The notes under the pieces: generated by a model | Databases searched by the model: none | Seen by the model: the letters and a program-made list of their open reading frames with translations, nothing else | What the model was told of the DNA's origin: nothing | Position numbers and translations under genes: made by a program | Assembly (NCBI GenBank): GCA_963969365.1 | Contig: OZ017759.1 | Location: 124,001 to 188,000, forward strand | From: Asterochloris sp. CNOR1 | Lineage: Eukaryota > Chlorophyta > Trebouxiophyceae > Trebouxiales > Trebouxiaceae | Reading direction: 5' to 3' | DNA: 64,000 nucleotides | Part shown: positions 1 through 11,500 of the stretch, in pieces | How the letters are laid out: every line of letters starts with the position of its first letter | How positions within the stretch are numbered: the stretch's first letter is position 1

Positions 1-3000
1 ATGGGCGCGATGATGATCCCGGCAAACTGCAAGCAGCACCAAGCAGGTTGAGCTGCCCTACCAATATCAGAGACAAGGCATTAAAGGCAAAGTAATGACT
101 CCTACATGCTCTCAACAGAAATTTGGGTGGCATGTTGTCAACCCTGGACTGGCTCAGAGCCCACCTGGCCAGCCTGGCAGCCTTTGCCAATGCAGGCGGT
201 GGCCCCACCGCCTCCGGCTGCGCTGGGGGCCACCGACGACCCCCCCAAGAGGCTGAGGCCAGTGAAGAGAATGAGCACGCTGATCTGGAGCCACTGCAGG
301 AATGTGCGCTCGTTGGCGAAGAAGGTCTTGGGCTCCACACGGGTACGCACGAGGGAGCCTTTCCGGCGCTCTGCTTGAGGGGGAAGATTGTTGGCCACCT
401 GCTGGCATCAAGCACTGAGGATCAGGTCAGGCAAGGGTATTTGTTACAGCTGTGCTCGGTGCAAATCTTGCCGGCGCGCAGCTTGGCAGCAGAGATTGAT
501 GCCGCCCACAAGCCTTGGAACCCAGACGTTGCACCATGCAGGCAGCAAGTTGACACAGCGGAGCAACAGCAGACCTCTGGATCCTGGCTGCCTGCTGCTG
601 GCTCCTTGTTGCCCTCTTCCGGCAGCAGGGGCTCTCTGCGATCTGCTTGAGTGTCTGCTGGACGAGCAGGCAGCTCTAGCGACTGTGTTGAGGGCTGTGC
701 CTGCACAGTCGTCCCCGCAATCCCTGGCAAAAGCGTCCATGGCAGCATGGTCTCGCAGCCCCGCACTGAGAGTTCGGCCGCGCTGGGTGACTGCTCCTGG
801 CCCCACGCCTCCCCCTGGGGAGGCTGCCGGCCTGTGCTGCCATCTGGCGCCATGTCGATGATGACATCACCCGTGTCAGGGTGGCTTTCGGCGTCTGCAG
901 GCCTGCCAGCCACGCTTCCCCAACCAGCGAGGCCAGCACCCGGCCTGCTTCCTGCCACCAGACTGGCAGCAGGTTCAGCAGCACTGCCGGCCCCCATGCT
1001 GGAACCCACTACAGACTGCTGGCCGCAGGTGGCTCCACCGAAAGGAGCGGGGTCAGCTGCACTGGCAGCCCCACTGCTGGCAGCGTCTGAAGCCTGCTGG
1101 CCAGAGGTGGCTCCAGCCGCAACTGAGGAGCGCAGGGTGACCCCTGCAGGCTGCCAGCAGCAGGCGGCTCCACCAGCAGCCACGCCGCCGGCTGCGCCCG
1201 CATCTGGTGAGTGCACCAAAGGGTGCACAGGCAGTGCAGCAGGGTCTGACTTAATGCTGCTGGCGCTGCCATCCAGGTGAACATGCAGGCCTGGCAGCAT
1301 GCCGGCCCCTCCATCACCGGGCAGACCAGCCGCCTGCCCCTCTGGCCCCTTGCTGACTGGTGCCTGGCCCAGCATCTGCGGCTCGGCAGCCCCTGCTGCT
1401 GCTGCTGCCTGCTGCTGCTGCCTGACGGCAGTGATTCTGCCGGCCATCAGCCTCCTCAGCCGCTGGGTGAGCCCAGGCCCTGCTGACTGCTTGGGTGGCT
1501 CAGCCTCAGGCTCAGGGGAGGGAAACAGCCAGGAGGCAGCATCCTGCAGAGGGGCACCATCATGGTTGCAACCACCCATCAGAACACTATGGTGAGCCCT
1601 GCAATGCCCCAGAGGCAGATGGCCCACCCAGGGTCAGACCTGAGTGTGGCAGGCGCCCTCCATCTAGCTGGGGTCAGGCTTGATTCTTTAAAAAGAGAAG
1701 CTAGCATAGGAGGTTGTGCAGCCAATGTGTGGCAAGCCAAGGCTGCCCTCTGCTTGTGCTTGCATGGGAGCAGTGTCCCCACGTTCTGTCAACACGGCAG
1801 CACATGCTACTGCAACCCAATAAGCCTTCCTGCATTGTCACAATATGATTGGGGGATTCTCAGGCCAGCGATCGCAGGGCTTCCTGATGCAGCAACAGCA
1901 AAGGCACCATCTGGACCTTGCCAAGCAACCACAGAATGATGGCAGACTTGAAAGCCTTGACAGATGTCCAAGGTGACCACCTGCACCGTGTCACAGCGCA
2001 CAGACCCACTCAAGTCAGCACTTTGAGAAGTGCATGCCCAACTGATAGCCTCTGTGCCTGCTCCCAAGCATGGGACCGCCCCTGCTGCCGACAGACAGGC
2101 TGGCTTGGGCATTCTTGCAGCAGATCCCTCAACTGATCAGTTCCAGAGCTGCACCTTCTTGTAGCGGTCCTCCTGCGAAGCCATCTCCTCCCAGGTGGCC
2201 GGCGACATGAGCTGCCCCTCCCCTGGCTTGCTGGGGGGCCCCTCGGGCAGGAACCAGTAGGGCACTCTGTCGATCTTGCTGGCCAGCAGGCTGGCGACGC
2301 CATGCAGGTACTTGGAGAAGCGCGGTGCATGAAGCAGGGCACCTGCAGCAGTGGAAGGAGCAGTGGTTGTGGTTGTGGGTTGTGTGCTGAGCATGTGCTT
2401 GTGCAGCAAGAGTGCCTGCAGCAGCAGAGGGGGCAGTGACAAAGCGTCACAAGCCCACTGGCAGGCTCTTGTGGGGCCATGGGCAGAGTCTGACAGAGCA
2501 ATGGACAGGCAGGTAGGTGCTGAAGCGCAGAGCCGCCCACAGGGCGTCTGCAGCAGCAGCTGGGGGACATAAAGGCTCTGGAGGCCCTGCGGTAGGGCCT
2601 AGGCAGCAGCTTAGGCATAGGCATGGTTGATAATGCTTGGGAATCATGCCATGTCAGGAGAGAAGCATATGGTGGTGACTCTGCCACAAAGGGATGGACT
2701 AGCTCTCAAAAGCACACTATGGTGACTGCAGATATGGACAGGCATCACCTCCCACTGAGCAGGGAACATGGCCAGACAGCTGAGTTGATGAGATATCCTG
2801 TGCTACCACGGTCTGGCAAAAGCAGGCAGCATGTTCGCCTACCAGGACCATGCTTTGCACATTGCTGCCAAGTGTCTGCAAGTGCGAGCGTAGCTGCAGC
2901 TTACCCCACCTGATTGGACCACGCCCAGCAGCCAAGGGGGCACATCCTGCACCTGCAGCTTGATCTCTGCCACGCAGTAGGGGAAGTGATTGACATCGTC

Positions 3001-6000
3001 GGGGCTTATGCTACGGCTGCAGCAGAGCGGTGCAAGCAGCTCAGACACTTGGCGCTCCAGGCACAGCTGCTGCAGCATGCTTGCTGTTGGGACAGCGCCA
3101 GGTATTCCTGCATTTGAGTGTGCCACACAGTGGGTGCACCAGAAACTCATGAGCGTCAGCTGTCTGGCCACATTTACTGCTCGGTGGGAGATGGTGCCTG
3201 TTCATGCCTGCAGTCACCACCATCTGCTTCCCAGGTCATGCTACTCAGTGTTTGGACCTGTTATGGGCCATTGCTTGGAGAGCCAAGCCAGTGTGTGCAA
3301 CAGCGCAACTTGTCTGTTCCTGAACTAGCAAGGTGTCGTCGGCCAGGCTGTAGGTCTGCATCTTCAGAGCAGGTGGCCACCTGTCAGGGTAATCAAGCAG
3401 CCATGAGGCTCAAACTTGCTGGGCAGCCTACTTGATGTCCCTGCACCAGTTGCCAGCCTGCCTGGGGTGCTCCTCGCGGAGCATGTGCAGCTGCATGTCC
3501 AGGCTGACACGCACTGCAGGGCCGGCACTGTCTTGGAAGGCCGTCCTGCTGTACACTGTGCGCATGACGGGCACCTGCAGAGGCAGGAGCAGGCTTAGGA
3601 GGCTGCGGCTACCAGAAGGGAGTGTGCTGCATGCTGCCCTTGTGATAGGCCCCTGCAGTGGCAGCTGTCAATTTTGCACAAATTTGCGCGAAGCGTGGGC
3701 AGCAGGCGCAGCAGCAACCTTGTCCACTGGGCCCCTCTCAGGGCCGCCTTGCCAGGCAGTCATGTGTGCCTGAGCTCACCTGGGCCTCTACGACGATGCA
3801 CTCCTGGAGGCGGCGCAGCAGTCTGGCCTCCCGGCTGGTTCCCTGCAGGGGTTCCAGGCTCCTATCGCCTGCCAGGAAGGCTGCAATGTGCTCCTGGGCG
3901 ATGGGTGCCCGTTCCTGCAACAGAGGGCATGCAGCAGGTGAATAGGGAGACTGCACGCTCAGACCTGGAGTGTGCTCTGTCAGGGCAGGCTACTGTTGCC
4001 TGCCAGGAAGGCTGATGTGCTCCAGCGCCATGGGTGCCTGTTCCTGCAGCTGCGGGCATGCAGCAGGGAAACCACACACTCAGGTTGGCAGCAGGCGTGT
4101 CAGGCAGACCACTGTCGCCTGCCAGGAAGGCTGGTGAAAGCTCCTGGGCGAGGGGTGCCTGTTCCTGCAGCAGAGGACAGGCAGCAGGTGAACAAGGAGA
4201 CTACATGCTTAGATGAGGAGTGTGCATTGTCAGGGCAGGCTCCTATTGCTTGCTGTGATTGTGTCACTGGCCTGATCCTAGAGCAGGTTAGCTACATGTT
4301 GAACACCTGCAGGGGTAGTGCGCTGCAGAGGAAATACCTTGCGCCAGGCGAGAGCCTGCTGCACCCAGCCGCAGCATTGCCTCATACAATCAGTGGAATT
4401 GCTGCCTGTGAAGACAGAGCGTCCAAAATCGACGATGGTGTGAGTCCTAGGGCGGGACAGCATCTACGCAAGGCTGCTCATGAAGATCAGCTGCACCCTC
4501 TGATCAAAAGCTGCACCCTCTGATCAAAAGCGATTTTGGACGCTCTGTCTTCACAGGCAGCAATTCCACTGATTGTATGAGGCAATGCTGCGGCTGGGTG
4601 CAGCAGAGGCTGAGAGCAACAATGAATGAGGTCAGGGTGCACTCATCAGCTGCACCTTGAAGCTGCGCTTTCCCGTCCATGGCTCAAAGTGCACTTTGCG
4701 CTCCACAAACAGCTTCTGATCCCCGCGGAGGCTGCGAGGGCCATACCATCGGATCCTGCACACTGACGCCCCATTGCTGCGCTCCAGCCTGCAGCCAGAA
4801 CACTGCGGTCAGCACTTACTGCCATTGGCCTTTCTCAGGATCACACATGCAGGCAAGAAGGCGCCGTGTCAGGCTTACAGGTTGCATTAGCCATGCCAAC
4901 TCAGCATTGCTGACCTATGCACAGAAGTGGCACAAATCCTTCATCCATATTCAGTATTCCCACATGCTCGATGTTACCTCTACCAGAGGATCATCCAGCA
5001 AATGCAGCAAAGCTCGAACTCCCCGAGGGCTGATGCTCCAGATCACCAAGGCACAGCTCACCTGGTGTTGTAAGATAGCAGCTCCGGGCCATCCAGGTAC
5101 ACTGATGACACTAGGCTGCTGTCAGTGACATGCTGCTGCTGCCAGAAGGCCAGCTCCTGATTGCTTTTGCCAGCTGCAGGGCACCAGCAGGAAGTTGGCA
5201 CTCCATCACTGACAGGCGTGTGTTGTGCTGCAGGCTGTCAGTGATGGAGCGCTCTGCAGCAGGACACCGACCCTCCCTGCACAGCTCAAGCTTCATGCTG
5301 ACGGTGCAGGTATATTCTGCCGACTGGATGTGCAACTGAGGCATGGCATCACCATCTAGCACTGTCCCACAGCAGCCCTCACCTTCCAGAGCAGCCACCC
5401 TGCTGCGCCGCCCATACACCGACAGGGGGAGGTGGCGCACCAGGGCGCACTTGACCCACATCAGATCGTGGGGCTGCACCCAGAACTTGGTCGTCTCCCT
5501 GCTGAAGGTGGTGGCCTCTGCTGGGACTGCTGTTTCCGGCTGCTGCGGGTCTGTTGCGGGGCAGTCCAGCCCTGCAGCGCCACCACTGCTCTGCGCTGGC
5601 TGCTGGCCTCTGCCTGCAGCTGTGGCTGCAGGGTACACAGGCGCCCCTCGGCTGGAAGCTCTAAGGTCTCTGTCTTGTTGTGGGGAGCCCTGGGCAGCCC
5701 TCAGGCGTGCATACTCTGCCAGCAGGGCAGCGCGCTTCTGATTGCGGGCGCACCCATGGCGCAGCAGCTCATGCACATCGCTCAGGGCCAGCAGCAGCAC
5801 CTGCAAGGTGTGTTGGCTGCTCTGAAACGTGCAGAGCACAGCAAGTCAGCACCAGATATGCAGTGCTCGAAGCTGTTGAGCAGCAGGTCGTGCATATCAC
5901 CGACGGTCAGCAGCAGCACCTGCAGAATAGTTTGTTGTTGATTGCTTGAACCAATCTCCTCAGGTTCAGCAGCAGCTTCTGCAGGGCAGCTTGGCTGTTC

Positions 6001-7880
6001 AAGCGGGGACTGGCATCTGCAGCTCACGCAGCAAAGGTGCACTGCAGCAGTCAGGTTGCTTGACATGGATCGGTGTGCTGCTGAGCTGCACACCCTTTGG
6101 GCAGGGCTGTCACGCCATGCCCCTGGCAGCAATCAGTGGAGGCATGCCTAACTCCCATGTGCTGTCACAGCCAACAACCCACCCACCCACCTGCAGGTCG
6201 GTGCGCCCAAGCAGGAACTCGCGCAGCATCACAGAGTAGGCAGGCTCGTCCTGAGTGAAGACCAGCAGCTCAGGCTCAATCTGTTGAGGCTGCTGCCTCA
6301 GGGGGCCTGCTACAGGAGCGTGCTGAGCAGTGCCTGTCCCAGAAGGGGGGCTGTGCCTGGTGGAGGCCCCCCAGCCAAGCATGACTGCCTGGGCGGTCGC
6401 TGCCAGGCTGCCAGGGACTGCGGCGACCGCCCTGCCCACCCTGAGCTGCCTAGGAAGAGGGTGCGGTGGAACGGTGTCCCACAGCGCGGCCAGGAGGCCG
6501 CAGGCGGCCGCGTTGCGGAGGACAAAGGCATCGAGCTCGACCAGCTCAGCCCCTGCAGGCAGCGGCAGCTGGTGTGGGTGTGTACAGTGATTCAGGCATG
6601 ACTAGCTGCCCGGTTTGAGGCACCGGCAGGCGGTCTTCGTAACGTAGAGATGCCTCAGGCAGGGTGAGACAGTGCATTGTACCAGTTGCAGCTTTGGCAG
6701 TGTGCGTATGTGAATGGTGGGTCCTGCATGCATTGAGGCTGCTCAGGTGGGGGCCACCATGAGGGATGACACATGCGTGCCTCCCTCTGTAGTGGTAGCA
6801 GAGCAGCATTATGCATGTGCAGAGCTGCGCATGGTGTTGCACTCTGTGCAGCAGTTGTGGCCGGTCAGATGCAGCTGTGCGCCATCTAGAGATGTACTGG
6901 AAGAGTTGAGCGCTCAAGGGACTCAGAGGCAGCTCCCCGCAGTACTGCCAGCTGGCAGCAGCTGATGCTGGCAATGCGCAGATCTGGCTGGAATGAGCCC
7001 TGGGAGCTGCTGCGAATTGATGCCTTGCCATCGCCGCCACTGCTATGACACGAGGGCCACCTGACTGCTGACTGACACACTTTTGTGGGAATGATCCGGC
7101 CAGCTCGCGACGCTGACAGCCTGGCTGAGTGATGCAGCCTTGACTGCAGCCAGCAGTAGGTGGCTGACTGTCCAATGGAGTGCAATTCCAAGCGAGGCAA
7201 GCTTCCTTGTCGCCAGGGGGTTGCCCGCTCAAGGCCAGGCCTGAGGCTTGCTCATGTTGCCTGCAGCCCCTGTCGTCAGCTCATGTCAAGCTTGTGCTTC
7301 TGCTGCTGCAGTTGCAGATGCAAGCATGTGAGTTGCTCACCGATTTGGTCAGCCATGCGCTCCCACTGCCGCAGCTGAGGGGCCACCTGCGAGGCGCTGC
7401 TGCCAGGCGATCTGGACACTTGTTGCACCAGCTCAGCGTCAAGGTCCTGCAGCCTCATCCACAGTTGCTCGGCTGTGAAAGCAACACAGCGGCGCAGGCG
7501 CTCAGCCTCAGCCTGCAGCTGGTGCAGGAAGGCGGGAGCAGCGGGCTGTGCAGCCGCATCCGCCTTGTGGTGCCCATTCTTCAGGCTGTCAGCACCAGGG
7601 GCTGTGTGATGCGTCCTGGAGAGGAGGGCAAACAGCTGGAGGGCAGGCCTGTTGAGGCTGCTGTTGGGGCCTTCCACTGGATGTTGGAGGTGCAGCTGGT
7701 GCAGCAGCGCAGGGAAGCGGGCATGGCAGGATTGCAGCATGGCGCTGAAGCCTGCCCTTCAACAGAGCTCTGTGGACGCCCACCTGCCTGCTAGATTCTG
7801 CATCAAGAGGAACTTGTCACAGCAGTGCCAAGAGCAGGTCTACCTCTCAAAGCTGCTTGAAAGAGAGTGCTGACCGACAT
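1..7880 (-). CDS. VTC4-like SPX/TTM polyphosphate polymerase, 3' end cut by window edge
   Basis: Vacuolar transporter chaperone catalytic subunit: makes polyphosphate from ATP at the vacuole/acidocalcisome membrane. Exons read from right to left. A diverged SPX region lies at about 7750-7345 and 6552-6191 ([12 protein letters not shown]). The tunnel-metalloenzyme polymerase core follows: [13 protein letters not shown] near 5480, [16 protein letters not shown] near 5070, [10 protein letters not shown] and the basic [10 protein letters not shown] (4788-4680), [13 protein letters not shown] (3914-3780), [11 protein letters not shown] near 3560, [15 protein letters not shown] near 2990 and [13 protein letters not shown] near 2310. 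An Ala/Pro/Gln-rich linker (about 1600-430) follows, then a DUF202 module ([15 protein letters not shown], 398-138). A further membrane exon starting near 26 continues past base 1. The start at 7880 ([13 protein letters not shown], phase-matched to the next exon) is tentative because the usual SPX start motif is not visible. Splice phases agree at exons 2/3 and 3/4. Family assignment is firm; terminal exons are uncertain. Confidence 0.87.
2701..3240. repeat. Diverged inverted repeat flanking a VTC4 exon
   Basis: About 83 bp near 2720-2805, read on the minus strand, matches about 83 bp near 3146-3230 read on the plus strand. The shared core is CAGCTGTCTGGCCA, then TGCTC and GTGGGA, then a TGCAGTCACCA end. 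The two arms lie in introns on either side of the exon encoding [15 protein letters not shown], so pre-mRNA pairing would loop that exon out. Similarity is roughly 80% by eye. Confidence 0.6.
3780..4200 (-). repeat. Tandem echo copies of the VTC4 exon-7 acceptor region
   Basis: The real exon (3914-3780, [13 protein letters not shown]) and two diverged copies in its upstream intron share the plus-strand core TGCCAGGAAGGCTG at about 3871, 4001 and 4121, a spacing of roughly 120-131 bp. Each copy keeps the TGCAGGAAC acceptor context, but the echoes lose the reading frame. Confidence 0.75.
4356..4606. repeat. Perfect 76-bp inverted repeat with 99-bp spacer
   Basis: Bases 4356-4431 are the exact reverse complement of 4531-4606, checked base by base over all 76 positions. 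Pairing ends abruptly on the inner side (4432 against 4530) and becomes imperfect on the outer side. The spacer (4432-4530) holds a perfect 20-bp tandem duplication. The element sits in a VTC4 intron between the exon ending near 4680 and the exon starting at 3914. RNA from either strand could fold into a long perfect hairpin. Confidence 0.97.
4490..4529. repeat. Perfect 20-bp tandem duplication in hairpin loop
   Basis: GCTGCACCCTCTGATCAAAA occurs at 4490-4509 and again at 4510-4529 with no change, inside the loop of the 76-bp inverted repeat and directly next to its right arm. The lack of mutations points to a recent event. Confidence 0.95.
5745..5995 (-). repeat. Echo copies of the VTC4 exon-4 acceptor region
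   Basis: Exon 4 begins at 5800 on the minus strand ([16 protein letters not shown]). Its acceptor and first 50-60 bases recur near 5930-5880 (reading [14 protein letters not shown], still open) and more degenerately near 5990-5945. All three keep a CTGCAG or TTGCAG acceptor followed by GCTGCTGCTG. The middle copy could be used as an alternative acceptor. Confidence 0.7.
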
Positions 7881-8556
7881 ATGCCGTCAAGCACAGGGGC
7901 ACTTGATCTCAAATGAAGCCAGAGAGCAAGAGCGATCTCGAGGCACCTCAACAGCACACAGCATCGAGCGGGCGACCTCGATCCCGAAAGTGTGTGCTCT
8001 GCCCCGGGCCCGAGACAGCTTGAGCTGTCAGCTGTCTGCGGGAATGGTCAGGTTCTTGGCAGGGCGGACGGCACATCACTAAATGTTTGACCAGTCAATT
8101 TCCGCACAAAACAGCATGCTTGGAGCTCCTTGACTTTGCCTGATCACGAAGCCGTAGAGCTGAAGACCAGAAATGCTGCCTGATGTGCATGCACTGCAGC
8201 TAAGACTTGGTGCCATGATGCATTTCACTGGTCAGCAGACCACCAGCAACAAGAAGACGTTCTGGAGCATGGGCGAGAGCCTGAATCCTTGGCACAAAGT
8301 GCTGTAGGGTGCCCTTTATGAACGTTGTCCATTGAGTTCAGCCAGCCTTAAGCTGCAGACTTTGACATGACAGGGATGGAAGGACTCTGACTTCACAGAA
8401 AATCTGCAGCTGCAACGAGAAAGCAGGCTTGGTGTGCAGGGCCTCCAAAGCATGCAACAGGGGCATAGCAGAGCAGCAATGGGGCACAGCAACCTGCTGC
8501 AGCTGGCACCGCTCACCTGGGGGGACAGGGTGGGCTGAGAGCAGTGCATGTCTGTG
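7881..8556. other. Intergenic: VTC4 upstream region / kinase 3' flank
   Basis: This lies between the proposed VTC4 start and the stop of the upstream kinase gene, both on the minus strand. It must hold the VTC4 promoter and 5' UTR and the kinase 3' UTR. No convincing exon is visible, though a missing first SPX exon could hide here. It is somewhat richer in CG-containing words (7940-8070) than the introns around it, as expected of a promoter. Confidence 0.4.
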
Positions 8557-11500
8557 TCACTGGGCGACTCCATCGTCAGCCGGGTTGTCATTCTCATGTT
8601 GTTCCATGACCTCGTCCAGCTGATCAAAGACTTCCTCAAAATTGGGACGCTTATGCCTATCCTGGTGCATGCAGGCCTCTGCCAGATCCTGCATTTGCAG
8701 CAGGTTGGCAGTCAAATCCACAGCTGCTCTGTGTGGCCTTTCAGGATCAGCGGGCAGTGACATGCACGCTAGCACTGTGCACGACAGCCAGCATCCAGCT
8801 GCTGATTTGACAATGACAAAGAAGCTTCACAGCATTCTAGGCTGGCAGCTGCATCTGCAGCCGCGGCAGCCTGTGCCCATCCCAGCCTCTGGCCACAGGG
8901 GCAGCACAATGCACAGCCTTGGCACAGTAGCAGGCTCACCCTGAGCGGCTGGGGAGCAGATGCCGGTAACTCAGGGTGTTCATGGTGAGTGGCCACCTGA
9001 TAAATGATCTGCAACAGAGGTAGGAGGGTGAGGGTTGGAGGGGAAGGGGCAGAGGCTGATGTGCCGTGGTGTCGGCAGGAGTAAGCTCAGAGCCCTGTCA
9101 CCAACCTGAGCATGCCTCATGTTGGCAAAGGGACGCTGACCGGTCCACATCTCAGTCAGGATGACGCCAAAGGCATAGACGTCAGCAGACTTTGTCAGCT
9201 TGCCCTCTATGAGCAGTTCTGCAGCATGGCAGCAGGCGGCAGCCAGACGTCAGACAGCACATGGAGCGGCAGCAGGTTGGCTTGACAGCAAGCTGGTCAG
9301 AGCTCAGAGTACGCCGCCTGACAGAGCCCTGATTCTGCATGACATGTGGGAGGAAGTTCTAGCAGCTTTGAGCAGCACAGGAGCAGCGATGCGTTGGCTG
9401 TGAGGGATCTCTGCTGGCAGCACACCTGGAGGCATATGGGTCACAGTGCCGTATGTCTCTGTCTCCATGCTGCTGCCTGTGGCCTGTCGGCTCAGCCCAA
9501 AGTCAGCAATCTGCAGGCAGGCAGGGCTGAAGTAAGGAAAGGGAAAGGATGCAGCGACATTTTGTCGGCGCACGGGGCTCAAGCAGAAATGATGGAAGCA
9601 TGCAGCGACAGTGTGAGGACACATGCACGCCGAGGGCTGCAACACAACATGGCCATGCCTGTTGCGCTTGTCAGGTCAGCACATGTCCAACTGAGAATGC
9701 TGCGAAGCACAGGAGGCAGCAACATCCAGACAGCCCAGAGCTGCATGCATCACTCACTGCACAGCCCCGGGAGGGGCCAGCTCTTCCCTGCAGGCGGTGC
9801 CCAGCAGCATGCTTGATGAGCGCAGCAGAAGCACTGCATAGACCCGGCAGCACAACATGGACCTCTAGACACAAACATTCGTTGACGAAACACTCACGAG
9901 GGCAGTTTGACCCCGCTCGTCCCGTCCTTGTTGCTGGTGAGACTGAACCCAGCGTGCCCAGCAGGGCACTGTCATGCCATCAGCAACCTCTCAATGGACC
10001 CCAACTCCCCACACTGATCACCAGCCACCAGCGACAAAACTCACGAGGGCAGTGTAGCCCCGCTCGTCCTTGTTGCTGGTGCCCAGCAGGATGTTGCCCC
10101 CCGTGAGGTCGGAGTGCAGGATGTCCTCGTCGTGCAGGTACGACATGGCCCCCGCGATCTCGCGGGCGGTCAGCAGGAGGTGCTTCACGTTCACGGGGCT
10201 GTCCTCCTCTGTGGGGACCTGTCGGAACCAGCCCTTGGTGATGGCATCCTGCAGGTGGTCACGCTCTTCACAATCAGAACAAGAATCTGAGCCACCAGAG
10301 TACGCGGTGATGTTGTATGGAGAGCGACCTTGGCATATAAACTCAGACCTTGAATGCATGCTTTGCATTGCTGATGCAGCAGGGGCAGGTCATCAACAGA
10401 GGTCAAGTCTTGTGCTCTTGCTGCCAGTGTCAACATGGCTTTCCTCGTTGGGTGGCTGGCACAGGCCTGAAAAAGACCATGCTGAGCACCGATGCTGCAG
10501 AACCCCCTGTTGCCCTGGCAGCTCACCTGCAGGCTGCCCTTGTCTGCATACTGCAGGACCAATGCTGCAGAGCCCCCTGTTGCCCCAGCAGCTCACCTGC
10601 AGGCTGCCCTCCTTGTCGGCATACTGCAGGACCAATGCTGCAGAGCCCCAATGATGCAAAGCCCCCCTGTCCCCGGGGCAGGCTTACCTGCAGGCTGCCC
10701 TTGTCTGCATACTGCAGGACCAGCCAGGTCTCCAGGGTGCGCCCTGAGTGGTTGGAGTCGTTCAGCTGATCGAGGACCGCATTCTCTGTCTGGAAGGGGC
10801 GATCCACGCCGGCAGCGGAGGCCCCTGGGAGGGCAAAGTACTCGGGCAGGGGCTGGGAGCCAGATTCTGACAGGGGGCTGGACTTGTCAAAGCCCTCCCG
10901 TGCCTGCAGAGCAGGTGAGGGGCAGCTATGAGGGTGATCTCCCAGCCCTTGGCAGGGGGGTGAATGCAAAGGTCTGACAGGGGGCTCGAGGGGTGGCAGT
11001 CCTCCCAGTCCACTGAACTTTGACAGCAGTCCCAGGCCTGCAGCGCTGGTGAGGCTGGGATAGTTGCTCTCCCGCTTCCAAGACAGGTGACTGCAGGTGG
11101 GCTTCGTGAAGTATTGCTGCAGTGTTGCCAGCAAGAATCGCGGAAGTCTGTGACCGCAGGAAGAGGTGACACAAGAGTGTTGCAGGACAGCACAGTCTGC
11201 AGAGGCAGAGGGATGCAGCATGGCCTGTAAACTGCCAGGCTACTGTGGGGGTATGGTGATATGTGCGTGGTGTCCTGCAGCAGAGAGGGCAACAGGAGAG
11301 GGCTGCATCAGATTCCTATGGCTGGGCGCAGTCGAGCAGCAACACAAACTCGTGCCCAACAAACAGTTACTGGTCGTGTATCACTACCTCAACCTAAAGC
11401 ATCGATTGCATTCTTGAGAGGCGACTGGGCACTGTTTGCACATTCCCCACCTGCACTGTGCGCGTCTCGTACTTGTAGGTCTTGATGATGTTGGGGTGGG

